64,000 nucleotides of DNA from Sphingomonas sp. (GCF_019635455.1 NZ_JAHBZJ010000013.1:1-64000), one strand, 5' to 3'; positions 45,503 through 54,685 are shown, numbered from the stretch's first letter. The notes: generated by a model from the letters alone, not told the origin. Program-made: numbers and translations.

Positions 45503-46405
45503 ATGTCCGACTTCGATTCCCGCGCGCTGCGCAGCAGCAGCGAGCGCCCCGCCGCCACCGTCAGCGGCTATGCCATGCTGATCGCGATGCTGGTGCTGAT
45601 CGCGGTGCTGATCTTTGCGATCACCCAGATCAAGGATGGTCCGCCCGCCCCATGGGAAGGGGGGGCGCTGATCGCGAGCGTGATCGGCCTGAGCTTCATC
45701 GCGCCGGGCTTTTACCTGCTTCAGCCGAATCAGGCGGCGGCGATCCTGCTGTTCGGCGATTACAAGGGGACCGACCGGACCACCGGGCTGCGCTGGACCT
45801 GGCCATGGATGATCAAGAAGAAGATTTCGGTGCGCATCCACAACATCACCTCCGAACGGCTGAAGGTGAACGACCTGCGCGGCAACCCGATCGAAATCGC
45901 GTCGAACGTGGTGTGGCGCGTTGCCGACACCGCCCAGGCGCTGTTCGATGTCGATGACTATCGCGAATTCGTCCACATCCAGATCGAGAGCGCGGTCCGC
46001 GCGATCGGCTCGCGCTATCCCTATGACGATTTCACGCATGAAGAGATGACGCTGCGCGGCAATGCCGATCATGTGAGCGAGGAACTGCGCACTGAGTTGC
46101 AGGATCGCGTGGTGGCGGCGGGCGTCCATATCGACGAATGCCGGCTGACCCACCTGGCCTATGCGCAGGAGATCGCCCAGGCGATGCTGCGGCGCCAACA
46201 GGCCGAGGCGGTGATCGCCGCCCGCCAGAAGCTGGTCGAAGGTGCCGTGTCGATGGTCGAGACGGCGCTGGAACAGCTGAGCGAGAAGAATGTCGTCGAA
46301 CTGGATGACGAGCGCCGCGCGGCGATGGTGTCGAACCTGATGGTCGTGCTGTGTTCGGAACGCGATACCCAGCCCGTCGTCAACACCGGTTCGCTCTACC
46401 AATAA
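45503..46405 (+). CDS. SPFH/Band 7 domain membrane protein
   Basis: A 300-residue protein with two membrane helices (about 23-41 and 54-73) and an SPFH/Band 7 domain (about 74-290). Recognisable parts are [28 protein letters not shown], the [16 protein letters not shown] segment and the Ala/Gln/Glu-rich helix [24 protein letters not shown] proteins oligomerise into membrane microdomains or cages. I chose the ATG at 45503 because GGAGG sits just before it and overlaps the ATG at 45491. No NfeD or FtsH/HflC partner is nearby. It heads a four-gene coupled cassette. Confidence 0.88.
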   Translation: MSDFDSRALRSSSERPAATVSGYAMLIAMLVLIAVLIFAITQIKDGPPAPWEGGALIASVIGLSFIAPGFYLLQPNQAAAILLFGDYKGTDRTTGLRWTWPWMIKKKISVRIHNITSERLKVNDLRGNPIEIASNVVWRVADTAQALFDVDDYREFVHIQIESAVRAIGSRYPYDDFTHEEMTLRGNADHVSEELRTELQDRVVAAGVHIDECRLTHLAYAQEIAQAMLRRQQAEAVIAARQKLVEGAVSMVETALEQLSEKNVVELDDERRAAMVSNLMVVLCSERDTQPVVNTGSLYQ

Positions 46406-46416
46406 CGGCGGCGAGC

Positions 46417-46629
46417 TTGGCAGCCCCACCCAAAAAGGCGTTCCCGCTCCGTCTCGACCCGGCTCTGTATGCGGCGATCGAGCGGAGCGCGGCGACCGAT
46501 TTGCGCAGCGTGAATGCGCAGGTCGAATGCCTGTTGCGCGAGGCGCTGGGCCGGCGCGGCGTCAAGCTGGCCGATCCGGTGCGGGCGCGCCGCGGACGGC
46601 CCCCGAAGAACGAAGGAGACGAGACATGA
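46417..46629 (+). CDS. ribbon-helix-helix (Arc-like) protein with C-terminal AT-hook-like motif
   Basis: A 70-residue protein. KKAFPLRLDPALYAAIERSA followed by RSVNAQVECLLREALG matches the Arc/HicB-type ribbon-helix-helix. The C-terminus carries RRGRPPK (58-64), an AT-hook-like core. A TTG start at 46417 fits the family (MAAPPKKAFPLRL); longer frames run into the SPFH gene. RHH proteins are usually autorepressors, and the AT-rich leader of the cassette is a fitting target. Databases may call such proteins HicB antitoxins, but no HicA-like toxin is here. Confidence 0.8.
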   Translation: MAAPPKKAFPLRLDPALYAAIERSAATDLRSVNAQVECLLREALGRRGVKLADPVRARRGRPPKNEGDET

Positions 46630-46724
46630 TGATGGCGTTTTTCACCCGTCGCGAACGGCTGCCATGGCTGGTCGCGGGATCGCTGCTGCTGCTCGGCATC
46701 GGCCTGACGCTGGTGCTGTCATGA
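46626..46724 (+). CDS. 32-residue single-pass membrane peptide
   Basis: A very small ORF of 32 codons. It has a basic N-terminus (MMMAFFTRRERLPW) and one hydrophobic helix (LVAGSLLLLGIGLTLVLS). Its start overlaps the RHH stop (ATGA) and its stop overlaps the next start (ATGA), so it is flanked by coupling on both sides. GAAGGAGACGAGAC supplies a ribosome-binding site. Size puts it below many gene-calling cut-offs. The double coupling argues that it is real. Confidence 0.72.
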   Translation: MMMAFFTRRERLPWLVAGSLLLLGIGLTLVLS

Positions 46725-46993
46725 AGCCGGATGAGGTGCGCGCGCATTTTCGCGTGCGCGAGGGATATTGGTTCGCGCCCAAGCTGTTCGGCTATGGCGC
46801 GACTCCGGCGACCTGGCAGGGTTGGCTCAGCCTGTTCGGCTTTGTCGGTGCGATCGCCCTGCTGGCGCACACGATCCGCCAGCCTGGCCTGCTGATCGCG
46901 GCGGTGGCGCCGCTTACCATCGCCTATATCTGGTTCGTCTATACGAAGACGGATGGCGGATTCCACTGGCGCTGGGGCCCGGGAAAGGACTGA
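46721..46993 (+). CDS. 90-residue two-helix membrane protein
   Basis: A 90-residue protein with two hydrophobic helices (about 35-52 and 56-72) between an amphipathic N-terminus (EVRAHFRVREGYWFAPKLFG) and a C-terminus with clustered aromatic residues (GGFHWRWGPGKD). I do not recognise a family. It is the last gene of the SPFH cassette, joined to the 32-residue peptide by an ATGA overlap. A role as partner of the SPFH membrane assembly is inferred from context only. Confidence 0.75.
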   Translation: MKPDEVRAHFRVREGYWFAPKLFGYGATPATWQGWLSLFGFVGAIALLAHTIRQPGLLIAAVAPLTIAYIWFVYTKTDGGFHWRWGPGKD

Positions 46994-47082
46994 CGCCAAG
47001 ACGCCTTGCGCGCGTGAAATCAGCGGCCTAGCCTTTGCGCCGCAGGGGGATCGACCCCGCGACCCAGGCGCGGAGTGTACCC

Positions 47083-48510
47083 ATGGCGTTCACCGATACC
47101 GGCACCGGCCCCGACGGCGAGGATATCGCCGACCCGCGTGGCGACCGCGCGCAGCATATCCGCAACGACACCGCGTTTTTCGGTCACCCGCGCGGCCTGG
47201 GCTTTCTCGCCGGGTCGGAGATGTGGGAGCGTTTCTCGTTCTACGGGATGCAGGCGCTTCTCATGCTCTACATGACGAAGCTGCTGCTCACCCCAGAGGT
47301 CGAGCCGGGGGTGTTCGGCCTTGCCGCGTTCCGCGCGCTGCTTTCGGGCATCTTCGGTCCGATGACCGATCTGGCGTTCGCGGCGCAGACCTTCGGCCTT
47401 TATTCCGGGACGATCCTGGTGACGCCGCTGATCGGCGCATGGCTGGGCGATCGGGTGCTGGGGCGGACGAAGACGGTGTCGATCGGCGCGCTGCTGATGG
47501 CGGCGGGGCATCTGACGATGGCCAGCGAACGCGCATTCCTGATCGCGCTACTGCTGCTGATCCTGGGCGGCGGCTGTTTCATCGGCAATCTTCAGGCCCA
47601 GATCGGCGGCCTGTACGCACCCGACGACAGCCGGCGCACCCGCGCGTTCGGCATCTATCTGATGGCGCTCAACGTCGGAGCGCTGATGTCCCCGCTGATC
47701 GTCGGCACGCTGGGGGAGAAGCTGGGGTTCCACTGGGGATTCGGCGCGGCGGGGATCGGCATGCTGTTCGGGCTGGTGATCTATCTCGTCGGGCGCCCCC
47801 ACCTTGCCCCCGACCTGATTTCGAAGGGCGAGCGGCCGGCGCCGCTGAACCGCGCGCAATGGGTGACGGTGGCGGCGCTGATCGTCACCTTTCTGCCCCG
47901 GATTTTCGCCAATGCCGCCGCGCAACAGGCCTATGGCATCATGGTGGTATGGGCCGACGGCGCGGTCGATCGCACGATCTTCGGGTGGGAAATGCCGGTC
48001 ACCTGGGTGCTGACCGCCGACGGCATCCTGACGATATTGGGCGTGCTGCTCGCCAACCGGATCTGGATGCGATTGGCGCGGCGAGGGCGCGAGCCGGGGG
48101 ATATCGCCAAGATCGGCATCGGCAATATGATGATCGTGGTGGCGTTCGTCACGGTCGGCCTGCTGGCGACATTGCCGAAGGTGCCGATCTTCGGCTGGCT
48201 CGGCTTCTACCTGCTGCTCACCGCGTCCTATGCGTGGTTCGATCCGCCGGGCAAGGCGCTGATCTCCCGCTACGCCCCGGCATCGATCAACGGCACGATG
48301 TTCGCCGTGTCGAACGTGGCGTCGGCGCTGGGCTTTTTCCTGCTCGGCTGGCTGGGGCGCTTCTACGAGCCGCTGGGGCCGTCACTCTATTTCATGCTGA
48401 CCGCGACGCTGCCGATCGGCGGCGCGGCGCTGATGTTCCTGTTCCACCGCCCGCTCCGGCGCGCGCTGGAAGCGGCGGAGTCTCGCGAAACCGGGCAGGG
48501 CGCGCCCTAG
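47083..48510 (+). CDS. POT/PTR2-family peptide MFS transporter
   Basis: A 475-residue proton-coupled oligopeptide transporter. The family signature ExxERFxYYG appears as EMWERFSFYGMQALLMLYM in the first helix, and about 12-14 hydrophobic segments follow, with the conserved GGCFIGNLQAQIGGLY motif in the PTR2 region. It probably imports di- and tripeptides. The ATG at 47083 is chosen over longer frames. Its stop shares a CTAG with the convergent S1/P1 nuclease gene. Confidence 0.92.
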   Translation: MAFTDTGTGPDGEDIADPRGDRAQHIRNDTAFFGHPRGLGFLAGSEMWERFSFYGMQALLMLYMTKLLLTPEVEPGVFGLAAFRALLSGIFGPMTDLAFAAQTFGLYSGTILVTPLIGAWLGDRVLGRTKTVSIGALLMAAGHLTMASERAFLIALLLLILGGGCFIGNLQAQIGGLYAPDDSRRTRAFGIYLMALNVGALMSPLIVGTLGEKLGFHWGFGAAGIGMLFGLVIYLVGRPHLAPDLISKGERPAPLNRAQWVTVAALIVTFLPRIFANAAAQQAYGIMVVWADGAVDRTIFGWEMPVTWVLTADGILTILGVLLANRIWMRLARRGREPGDIAKIGIGNMMIVVAFVTVGLLATLPKVPIFGWLGFYLLLTASYAWFDPPGKALISRYAPASINGTMFAVSNVASALGFFLLGWLGRFYEPLGPSLYFMLTATLPIGGAALMFLFHRPLRRALEAAESRETGQGAP

Positions 48511-49382
48511 GACGCCCTTGCCGGCGCCGACGCGGGTGGCGCGAACGCCTCGTCGAGCAGGCGGGCGAGCCGCAGCCCGCCGCGCGTCACCTGCTTGCGA
48601 AGCACCGGCACCAGCTTGTCCACGGCGGCATCGTCCAGCTTGCCGCGCGCCGGCTGATCGGGCGCGCACGGATCATCGCCATAGGCGACCGCATAGGCCT
48701 CATGCGCGATCTGCCAGTTTTCGCGGCTCCAGTCCTCGATCGTGCCGGCTTCCATCGTCGCGCGCTCGCCCGCCGGATAGACATGGACCAGCGGCGGCGG
48801 TGTCGAAATCGCGCGTTCGGCCAGCCAGCCATCCCAGATGCTGTGCAGATTGAGCCGGTCGGTCGAATAGATGCCGTAATCTGATTTCGCCCGGTTTCCG
48901 CCCAGATCGCCCTTGTCGCCGGCATGGAGCGGCTGGTGAAGATCGCCCACCAGATGGACCAGGAACGCCAGCGCCATCACCTTTTCGCGCTGCGGCACCT
49001 TCGGGTCCTGCAACAGCTTCACCTGACGTTCGATCTGCGCCGACACACAATTTCCGTCGGGGCAATTGCCCTTCAGCGTGAACGGCTTGCAGATGTTCAC
49101 ATTCTGATAGTGCCAGTTATAGGCGTAGCTGAACCGGGGACCCAGTTGCTTGATGCAGTCGGGCCACACGCTCGCCTCCTCGATCGTGCGCGCCGGACAG
49201 GTCGGCGTTTCGAGCAGTCCCTGCTGGCGCAACAGCCGGTCGATCGCCCGCTTCGTTTCGGGCCGCACATTCTTGTACGCGATCGCGGCGACCGTCTCAT
49301 GCCCATATTCCCAATAGGCGAAGGCGGGCGTGGCGAGGACCGCGCTGAACAGCGCGAGCAGGGCAAGCAGACGGCGAATCAT
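48507..49382 (-). CDS. secreted S1/P1-type nuclease
   Basis: A 291-residue zinc nuclease acting on single-stranded DNA/RNA, often with 3'-nucleotidase activity. Signal peptide about 1-22 (PAFA), then YWEYGHETVAAIAY (W24, H28), the HLVGDLHQPLHAG metal motif and NLHSIWDGWL with later ligands. Conserved cysteines (CPAR, CIKQ, CKPF, CPDGNC) would form disulfides. In characterised enzymes Trp1 binds zinc through its free amine; here a Tyr would precede the Trp if cleavage is after AFA. It sits just downstream of an isoaspartyl peptidase gene. Confidence 0.92.
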   Translation of the reverse strand: MIRRLLALLALFSAVLATPAFAYWEYGHETVAAIAYKNVRPETKRAIDRLLRQQGLLETPTCPARTIEEASVWPDCIKQLGPRFSYAYNWHYQNVNICKPFTLKGNCPDGNCVSAQIERQVKLLQDPKVPQREKVMALAFLVHLVGDLHQPLHAGDKGDLGGNRAKSDYGIYSTDRLNLHSIWDGWLAERAISTPPPLVHVYPAGERATMEAGTIEDWSRENWQIAHEAYAVAYGDDPCAPDQPARGKLDDAAVDKLVPVLRKQVTRGGLRLARLLDEAFAPPASAPARAS

Positions 49383-49391
49383 GTCGGTCCC

Positions 49392-50378
49392 TTACTCTTC
49401 GTCGCCATAGATCGCGATCACCTTCTTGCCGCCGGCCGATGCCTTGCCGCGATACATGCCGGGCGTGTTGAAACTCCATCCCATCTCGCCGGTCGGTCCG
49501 GTGACGATGACACCGCCGCTGCCGCCCAGCGCCTTCGTCTCGCCCATCACGACATCCGCCGCCGTCTTCAGGCTCTCGCCCTTGAACCGCACGCGGGCGC
49601 AGATTTCGTGCGCCACACCCTCGCGGATGAAATATTCGCCCGAACCGGTCGCGGAAATGGCGCAGCCGCGATCGTCTGCATAGGTCCCGGCGCCGATAAT
49701 CGGCGAATCGCCAACCCGGCCCCATCGTTTCCCGGTGACGCCGCCGGTCGAAGTCGCGGCGGCGACATGCCCCGCCTTGTCCTTCGCCACCGCGCCGACG
49801 GTGCCGTATTTCATATCGACGTCGAACCAGCTGGTCTTCTTCGCCTTCATCTTTTCGAGCTGCTGGCGGCGTTCGTCGGTCGCGAACCAGCTGGGATCGG
49901 CCTGTTCCAGCCCCTTTTCCGCGCTGAAGATATCGGCGCCCTTGCCCGCCAGCATCACATGGGGGCTGTCCTCCATCACCTTGCGGGCGAGGCTGACGGG
50001 ATGGCGGGTGCGGGTGACGCCGGCGACCGCGCCCGCCGCACGGGTCGCGCCGTCCATGATCGACGCGTCGAGTTCGTTCGTCCCCTCATAGGTGAAGACC
50101 GCGCCGCGCCCCGCGTTGAAGTTGGGATCATCCTCCAGCACACGGATCGCCGCCTCGACCGCGTCGAGCGCGCTGCCGCCGCCCGCCAGCACCTTTGACC
50201 CCGCGTCGAGCGCGGCATCAAGGCCGGCACGCGCCGCAGCCTCGCGCTCGGGCGTCATCTTGTCACGCTGCAGCACGCCCGCGCCGCCATGGATGACGAG
50301 CGTCCATTCGGGGGCGGACTGGGCGGCGGCAGGAAGAGACATCGAAAGCACTCCAAGCAGGGAAATCAGGCGGATCAT
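49392..50378 (-). CDS. isoaspartyl peptidase/L-asparaginase (Ntn hydrolase)
   Basis: A 328-residue plant-type asparaginase (IaaA-like). Signal peptide about 1-20 (AAAQ), then WTLVIHGGAGVLQRDKMTPE, the FNAGRGAVFTYEGTNELDAS substrate region and the autocleavage site KYGTVGAVA with nucleophile T193. STGGVTGKRWGRVGDSPIIG follows in the beta subunit. It removes isoaspartyl residues from peptides, here in the periplasm. The ATG at 50378 overlaps the stop of the upstream acyltransferase gene (ATGA). Confidence 0.93.
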   Translation of the reverse strand: MIRLISLLGVLSMSLPAAAQSAPEWTLVIHGGAGVLQRDKMTPEREAAARAGLDAALDAGSKVLAGGGSALDAVEAAIRVLEDDPNFNAGRGAVFTYEGTNELDASIMDGATRAAGAVAGVTRTRHPVSLARKVMEDSPHVMLAGKGADIFSAEKGLEQADPSWFATDERRQQLEKMKAKKTSWFDVDMKYGTVGAVAKDKAGHVAAATSTGGVTGKRWGRVGDSPIIGAGTYADDRGCAISATGSGEYFIREGVAHEICARVRFKGESLKTAADVVMGETKALGGSGGVIVTGPTGEMGWSFNTPGMYRGKASAGGKKVIAIYGDEE

Positions 50379-51538
50379 ATGGCCTCCGGATTTGGGGCGG
50401 GCGTCGGCGCGGGGCGATCCCGTCGCTGCATCCTGAGGCCGATGAGCGGCCGCAGCAATGGCACTTCGCGGCCATAGCGATAGAACAGCCAGCAGCCCAG
50501 GATCGTTACCGGCACCAATACCACGAATTCGACAAGCCCCCCCACCCGCGCCTTCAGCAGCCAATACATCGCGACCACGATGATCGTCTGATGGATCAGG
50601 TAAAAGGGGAACACCGCCTCGGTCAGCATCGGGCGCAGGCGATGGTCGCGGTTGAGGAACACCTCCGCGATCCCGATCAGCGCCGCGATCATCATCCAGG
50701 ACTGGATGTAGCGCGCCGCGAGCATCACCCGGCCCAGGATCCAGGGATGATGGCCCCAATAGGAAATGGTGATCGCCACGCTGACCGCATAGGCAGCGAG
50801 GCCGATCGCCAGCGCGGGCGCCCACAGCCGCGCGATCCAGCCCATCACCGCCTCCGACCGGGCCAGCGCGAAGCCGAACAGAAAGGCGGGAAAATAGGCC
50901 AGGTGGGCGATGCCGTCATGGATGACGTCGTGCGTGTCGCTCCACCGCTGAAAGAACACCACCTGAGACAGCAGAAGATAGGCGGTGGGCAGCCACAGCA
51001 CGCGCGTGCCGGCAAAGGCACGATCGAACATGCGCTGTACCCATGCGCCGCCCGGCAACAGCACGATGAGCGCGAGCGCCATCGTATAGATCCACAGATA
51101 GCCGACGAACCACAGATGGTTCCAGGTCGGAAACACCAGGCCGTGAAAAACGCCGAACCGCCAGAAATCACGGGTCCAGAAATACCACAGGCCGTGAGAA
51201 TAGATGTGCTGCGTCTTCAGCTCGACATAGCTTTGCGGCGGGACGATCAGGGCGATGCCGAACAACAGCGGCACGATCAGCCGCCAGGTGCGGTTGGCCG
51301 AAAAGTCGGTGACGCCATCGGACCGGGTCCACAGCGCGCGGCTGGCATAGCCGGAGACGACGAACAGCAATGTCAGACGCCACGGATTGGTGAACAGCAT
51401 CGGCACCGTGACCCATGCGGCCGGGTGCGCGGTCTTCGCATGATAGCCCCATGGCACGAAGACCATCCCGATATGATAGAAGATCAGCAGTCCGAACGCG
51501 CCGATCCGCAACCAATCCATGCCGTAATGCCGTTTCAC
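50375..51538 (-). CDS. acyltransferase-3 family membrane protein (copy 1)
   Basis: A 387-residue membrane O-acyltransferase with about ten helices. The family's Arg-x10-His pattern is present in the first helix (DWLRIGAFGLLIFYHIGMVF), and WNHLWFVGYLWIY and [16 protein letters not shown] are typical. Relatives include OpgC, which succinylates periplasmic glucans, and sugar O-acetylases; the substrate here is unknown. A GTG start is used. It is a clear tandem paralogue of the next gene upstream and is coupled to the isoaspartyl peptidase gene. Confidence 0.9.
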   Translation of the reverse strand: MKRHYGMDWLRIGAFGLLIFYHIGMVFVPWGYHAKTAHPAAWVTVPMLFTNPWRLTLLFVVSGYASRALWTRSDGVTDFSANRTWRLIVPLLFGIALIVPPQSYVELKTQHIYSHGLWYFWTRDFWRFGVFHGLVFPTWNHLWFVGYLWIYTMALALIVLLPGGAWVQRMFDRAFAGTRVLWLPTAYLLLSQVVFFQRWSDTHDVIHDGIAHLAYFPAFLFGFALARSEAVMGWIARLWAPALAIGLAAYAVSVAITISYWGHHPWILGRVMLAARYIQSWMMIAALIGIAEVFLNRDHRLRPMLTEAVFPFYLIHQTIIVVAMYWLLKARVGGLVEFVVLVPVTILGCWLFYRYGREVPLLRPLIGLRMQRRDRPAPTPAPNPEAI

Positions 51539-51569
51539 CCGCGCCCCTTAGCGCGCGGGGACGGGATTG

Positions 51570-52742
51570 TCAGGCCGCTTGCGGCGAGGAACCGCGCGCA
51601 CGGCGGCCCGGCCGGCGCGAAAGCCCGATCAACGGCCGCAGCCAATCGACCTCCCGGCCCAGGAGATAGAAGAGGGTGCTGGCCGCCAGGGTGCCGGCCG
51701 CGAGCAACGCGAATTCGACCGTCGCGGACAGACCCATGGGCAGCGTGTGCCAGGCGATGAGCACGATCACCGGCTGGTGGATCAGATAGAAGGGAAACAC
51801 CGCCTCCGCGATCGTCGCGCGCCAGCGGTGATCGCGATTGAGCATCCGGTCCGCGAAGTGGAACAGCACCAGGATCATCGTCCACGCCATGACGGTGCGG
51901 GCCGCGCGATCAGCGGCCATGATCCAGTGCGGCGGCAGCATGTCGCCCGGATAGCTGAGCTCGACCGACAGGACAGTCGCGCCCGAGGCCAATGCGAGCA
52001 TCAGCGCCGCCGGCCATAGTTGCGCGATTCGCGGCCAGATCTGCGGCGCGCCGGCAAGGATGAAGCCGAACAGGAAGATCGGCACGAACCGCGCATGACC
52101 CGACCAGTCGGTGAGCAGCCCCTTTTCCTCAGGCACGACGAACAGCAGGGCCAGGCGCAGGATCGTCATGACCACGATCGGCACCCAGAGCAACCGACGC
52201 CCTTCGAGCAGCCAGGCGACGAGCCTGTCCGCCCCGCGTCGAAGCGCCGGCCCGTGCAGCATCAGCGCGAGCGCGAGCACCGCCGTGTACGCCCAGAGAT
52301 AGGCGACGAACCACAGATGCTCCCAGCTTGGCAGGACGCGCCCGTAAAATTCGCCCCAATGCCAGTAATCGAGCAACCAGAAATGAAGATAGCCATGGGG
52401 ATAGCCCCCTTCCTGCACGCGCACCCACATCTCCGGCGGGATCAGCACCGCCATGCCGAATGCCAGCGGGACCAGCAGCCGCAGGTTGCGCGATCGCAGG
52501 AACGCGCCCGCGCCGCCCGATCGTTCGAACAAATGGCGCGAGGCGAAACCGGACACCGCGAACAGCAGCGGCAGCCGCCAGGGCGTGAGCAGAGCCATCG
52601 GCGGAACGAGCGCGGTGATCGCATGGGGCGTCTTGATCACCCAGCTCCAGGGCGAGAAGACCATCCCGATATGATAGAGGATCAGCAGTCCGAACGCGGC
52701 GATGCGCAGCCAGTCCAGGCCATAATGGCGCCCATTGCGCAT
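51570..52742 (-). CDS. acyltransferase-3 family membrane protein (copy 2)
   Basis: A 390-residue paralogue of the preceding gene, sharing [20 protein letters not shown] with its DWLRI...YHIGMVF counterpart, [15 protein letters not shown] and [16 protein letters not shown]. Two adjacent copies 31 bases apart point to a tandem duplication with divergence, possibly for different acyl donors or acceptors. The ATG at 52742 aligns best with the start of copy 1; a GTG at 52766 would add eight residues. It is divergent from ispG. Confidence 0.9.
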   Translation of the reverse strand: MRNGRHYGLDWLRIAAFGLLILYHIGMVFSPWSWVIKTPHAITALVPPMALLTPWRLPLLFAVSGFASRHLFERSGGAGAFLRSRNLRLLVPLAFGMAVLIPPEMWVRVQEGGYPHGYLHFWLLDYWHWGEFYGRVLPSWEHLWFVAYLWAYTAVLALALMLHGPALRRGADRLVAWLLEGRRLLWVPIVVMTILRLALLFVVPEEKGLLTDWSGHARFVPIFLFGFILAGAPQIWPRIAQLWPAALMLALASGATVLSVELSYPGDMLPPHWIMAADRAARTVMAWTMILVLFHFADRMLNRDHRWRATIAEAVFPFYLIHQPVIVLIAWHTLPMGLSATVEFALLAAGTLAASTLFYLLGREVDWLRPLIGLSRRPGRRARGSSPQAA

Positions 52743-52869
52743 CGGTGCCGGCTCGGACGGGTTCACGTCCGGCCCATATCCGCTCAGGCGTCACCAATTG
52801 GTTAGCGCCGCCGCCTTTTTCCGCGCGGACACGTCGGCTATAGCGGCGCCGAAGCAGAGGAACCGTCCC

Positions 52870-53988
52870 ATGTCCGTTCGTCCCTGGCGCGATATCGTGC
52901 GCCGCCCCAGCCGCCAGATCATGGTGGGCAACGTTCCCGTCGGCGGCGACGCTCCGGTCACCGTTCAGACGATGACGAACACCCCGACATCCGACGCGCG
53001 GGCGACGATCGACCAGATCCGCCGCTGCGAGGATGCCGGCGTCGATATCATCCGTGTCTCGTGTCCCGATGTCGAAAGCACGGCCGCGCTGCGCCAGATC
53101 GTCCGTGCGGCGCGCGTACCGATCGTCGCCGACATCCATTTCCACTATAAGCGCGCGCTCGAAGCCGCCGATGCGGGCGCCGCCTGCCTGCGCATCAACC
53201 CGGGCAATATCGGATCGGCGGAGCGGGTGAACGAAGTGGTCAACGCCGCCAAGGCGAACGGCTGCGCGATCCGCATCGGCGTGAATGCGGGCAGCCTGGA
53301 AAAGGACCTGCTCGAAAAATATGGCGAACCCTGTCCCGCCGCGCTGGTGGAAAGCGCGCTGGATCACATCAAGCTGTTGCAGGATCGCGATTTCCACGAA
53401 TTCAAGGTCGCGGTGAAGGCGAGCGACATCTTTCTTGCCGTCGCGGCGTATCAGCAGCTGGCCGAAGCCGTCGATTGCCCGCTGCATCTGGGCATTACCG
53501 AGGCCGGTGGATTCGTCGGCGGGACGGTGAAGAGCGCGATCGGCATCGGATCGCTGCTCTGGTACGGCATCGGCGACACGATCCGCGTCTCGCTTTCGGC
53601 CGAACCGGAAGAGGAGGTGCGCGTCGGGTTTGAAATCCTGAAGGCGCTGGGCATCCGCAACCGCGGGGTTCGCGTGGTTTCCTGCCCCAGCTGCGCACGC
53701 CAGGGATTCGACGTCATCCGCACCGTTCAGACGCTGGAGGAGCGGCTGCAACATATCCGCACGCCGATGTCGCTCAGCGTGCTCGGTTGTGTGGTGAACG
53801 GGCCGGGCGAGGCGCGCGAGACCGATATCGGCGTAACCGGAGGCGGCAATGGCAAGCACATGGTCTATCTGTCGGGCGTGACCGATCACCACGTGCAGGA
53901 CGCCGACATGATCGATCATATCGTCCGCCTGGTCGAAGCGAAGGCGGCAGAGATCGAGGCTGCCGGGGCGGAGGCCGCGGCGGCCTGA
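52870..53988 (+). CDS. ispG: 4-hydroxy-3-methylbut-2-enyl diphosphate synthase
   Basis: IspG (GcpE) is the [4Fe-4S] enzyme of the MEP isoprenoid pathway. The 372-residue protein has the TIM-barrel N-terminal part ([42 protein letters not shown]) and the cluster ligands C272 and C275 ([11 protein letters not shown]), C307 ([11 protein letters not shown]) and E314. The start at 52870 ([12 protein letters not shown]) follows GCAGAGGAAC. It lies divergent from the acyltransferase pair and convergent with DUF1345. Confidence 0.97.
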   Translation: MSVRPWRDIVRRPSRQIMVGNVPVGGDAPVTVQTMTNTPTSDARATIDQIRRCEDAGVDIIRVSCPDVESTAALRQIVRAARVPIVADIHFHYKRALEAADAGAACLRINPGNIGSAERVNEVVNAAKANGCAIRIGVNAGSLEKDLLEKYGEPCPAALVESALDHIKLLQDRDFHEFKVAVKASDIFLAVAAYQQLAEAVDCPLHLGITEAGGFVGGTVKSAIGIGSLLWYGIGDTIRVSLSAEPEEEVRVGFEILKALGIRNRGVRVVSCPSCARQGFDVIRTVQTLEERLQHIRTPMSLSVLGCVVNGPGEARETDIGVTGGGNGKHMVYLSGVTDHHVQDADMIDHIVRLVEAKAAEIEAAGAEAAAA

Positions 53989-53989
53989 T

Positions 53990-54634
53990 TCAGCCGCCGC
54001 CGAGCACGTTGATCGTGAACGCGATCACGCCGAGGTTGAAGACGAACGCGACCATCGAATGCAACGTCACCACCCGCCGCAGCCGGGTCGTGCAGATCGC
54101 GGTATCCGACGTCTGGAAGGTCATTCCGAGGGTGAAGGCGAAGTAGATGAAGTCCCAGTAGGCGGGCGTTTCGGTTTTCGGAAAATCCAGCCCGCCCGCG
54201 TCGCCATCCTCCCCCTTGCTGTAGAACAGATGCGCATAATGCAGCGCGTAGACGGTATTGGCGAAACACCATGCCAGCATCAGCGTGGCGACGATCAGCA
54301 CGATCATCGGACCCGATGTCCGCTCGTTCCCCGCAAGTTCGGCGGCGACGGCAGCCAGAATGGCGATCATGGTCGCCGCGCTGATCAGCAGAAGGAGCGC
54401 GCGATTGGCATCATTGTCGCGGGCGACCACGCGCATGCGATCGGTATCCGCGCCAAGCAGCGGCACCAGCGAGACCAGAAAGACCAGCGCGGCGATATCG
54501 AACGCGATCATCAGCCCCGTCGACCACTCGCTCGCCCCGATCGCGATCGGCGTGGCGATGGCGGCGATCAGGCAGAAGGCGAGAAAGCGCGGCGGCGCGA
54601 TCCGATTGCCGAGCCGAAACGGCCCCCGCTTCAC
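53990..54634 (-). CDS. DUF1345 family membrane protein
   Basis: A 214-residue protein with about five hydrophobic helices, a GTG start, and DUF1345-like segments LMLAWCFANTVYALHYAHLF, LDFPKTETPAYWDFIYFAFT and LGMTFQTSDTAI. The latter two are strongly conserved in the family, whose function is unknown. Its stop is one base from the ispG stop. Confidence 0.88.
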   Translation of the reverse strand: MKRGPFRLGNRIAPPRFLAFCLIAAIATPIAIGASEWSTGLMIAFDIAALVFLVSLVPLLGADTDRMRVVARDNDANRALLLLISAATMIAILAAVAAELAGNERTSGPMIVLIVATLMLAWCFANTVYALHYAHLFYSKGEDGDAGGLDFPKTETPAYWDFIYFAFTLGMTFQTSDTAICTTRLRRVVTLHSMVAFVFNLGVIAFTINVLGGG

Positions 54635-54685
54635 GACACGCCGCCGGATGGCAGCGCGCCGATCGCACGGGTTGGGCGGCCCACC

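Noticed and set aside
46417-46724. HicA/HicB toxin-antitoxin module
   Set aside because: The RHH protein could be labelled HicB-like, but the next ORF is a hydrophobic 32-residue peptide, not a HicA-type double-stranded-RNA-binding toxin. A type I-like toxic peptide cannot be fully excluded.
46953-48884. 643-codon frame overlapping the POT transporter
   Set aside because: The +1-shifted frame gives Arg/Pro/Gly-rich sequence without membrane helices; the transporter frame has the EMWERFSFYG signature.
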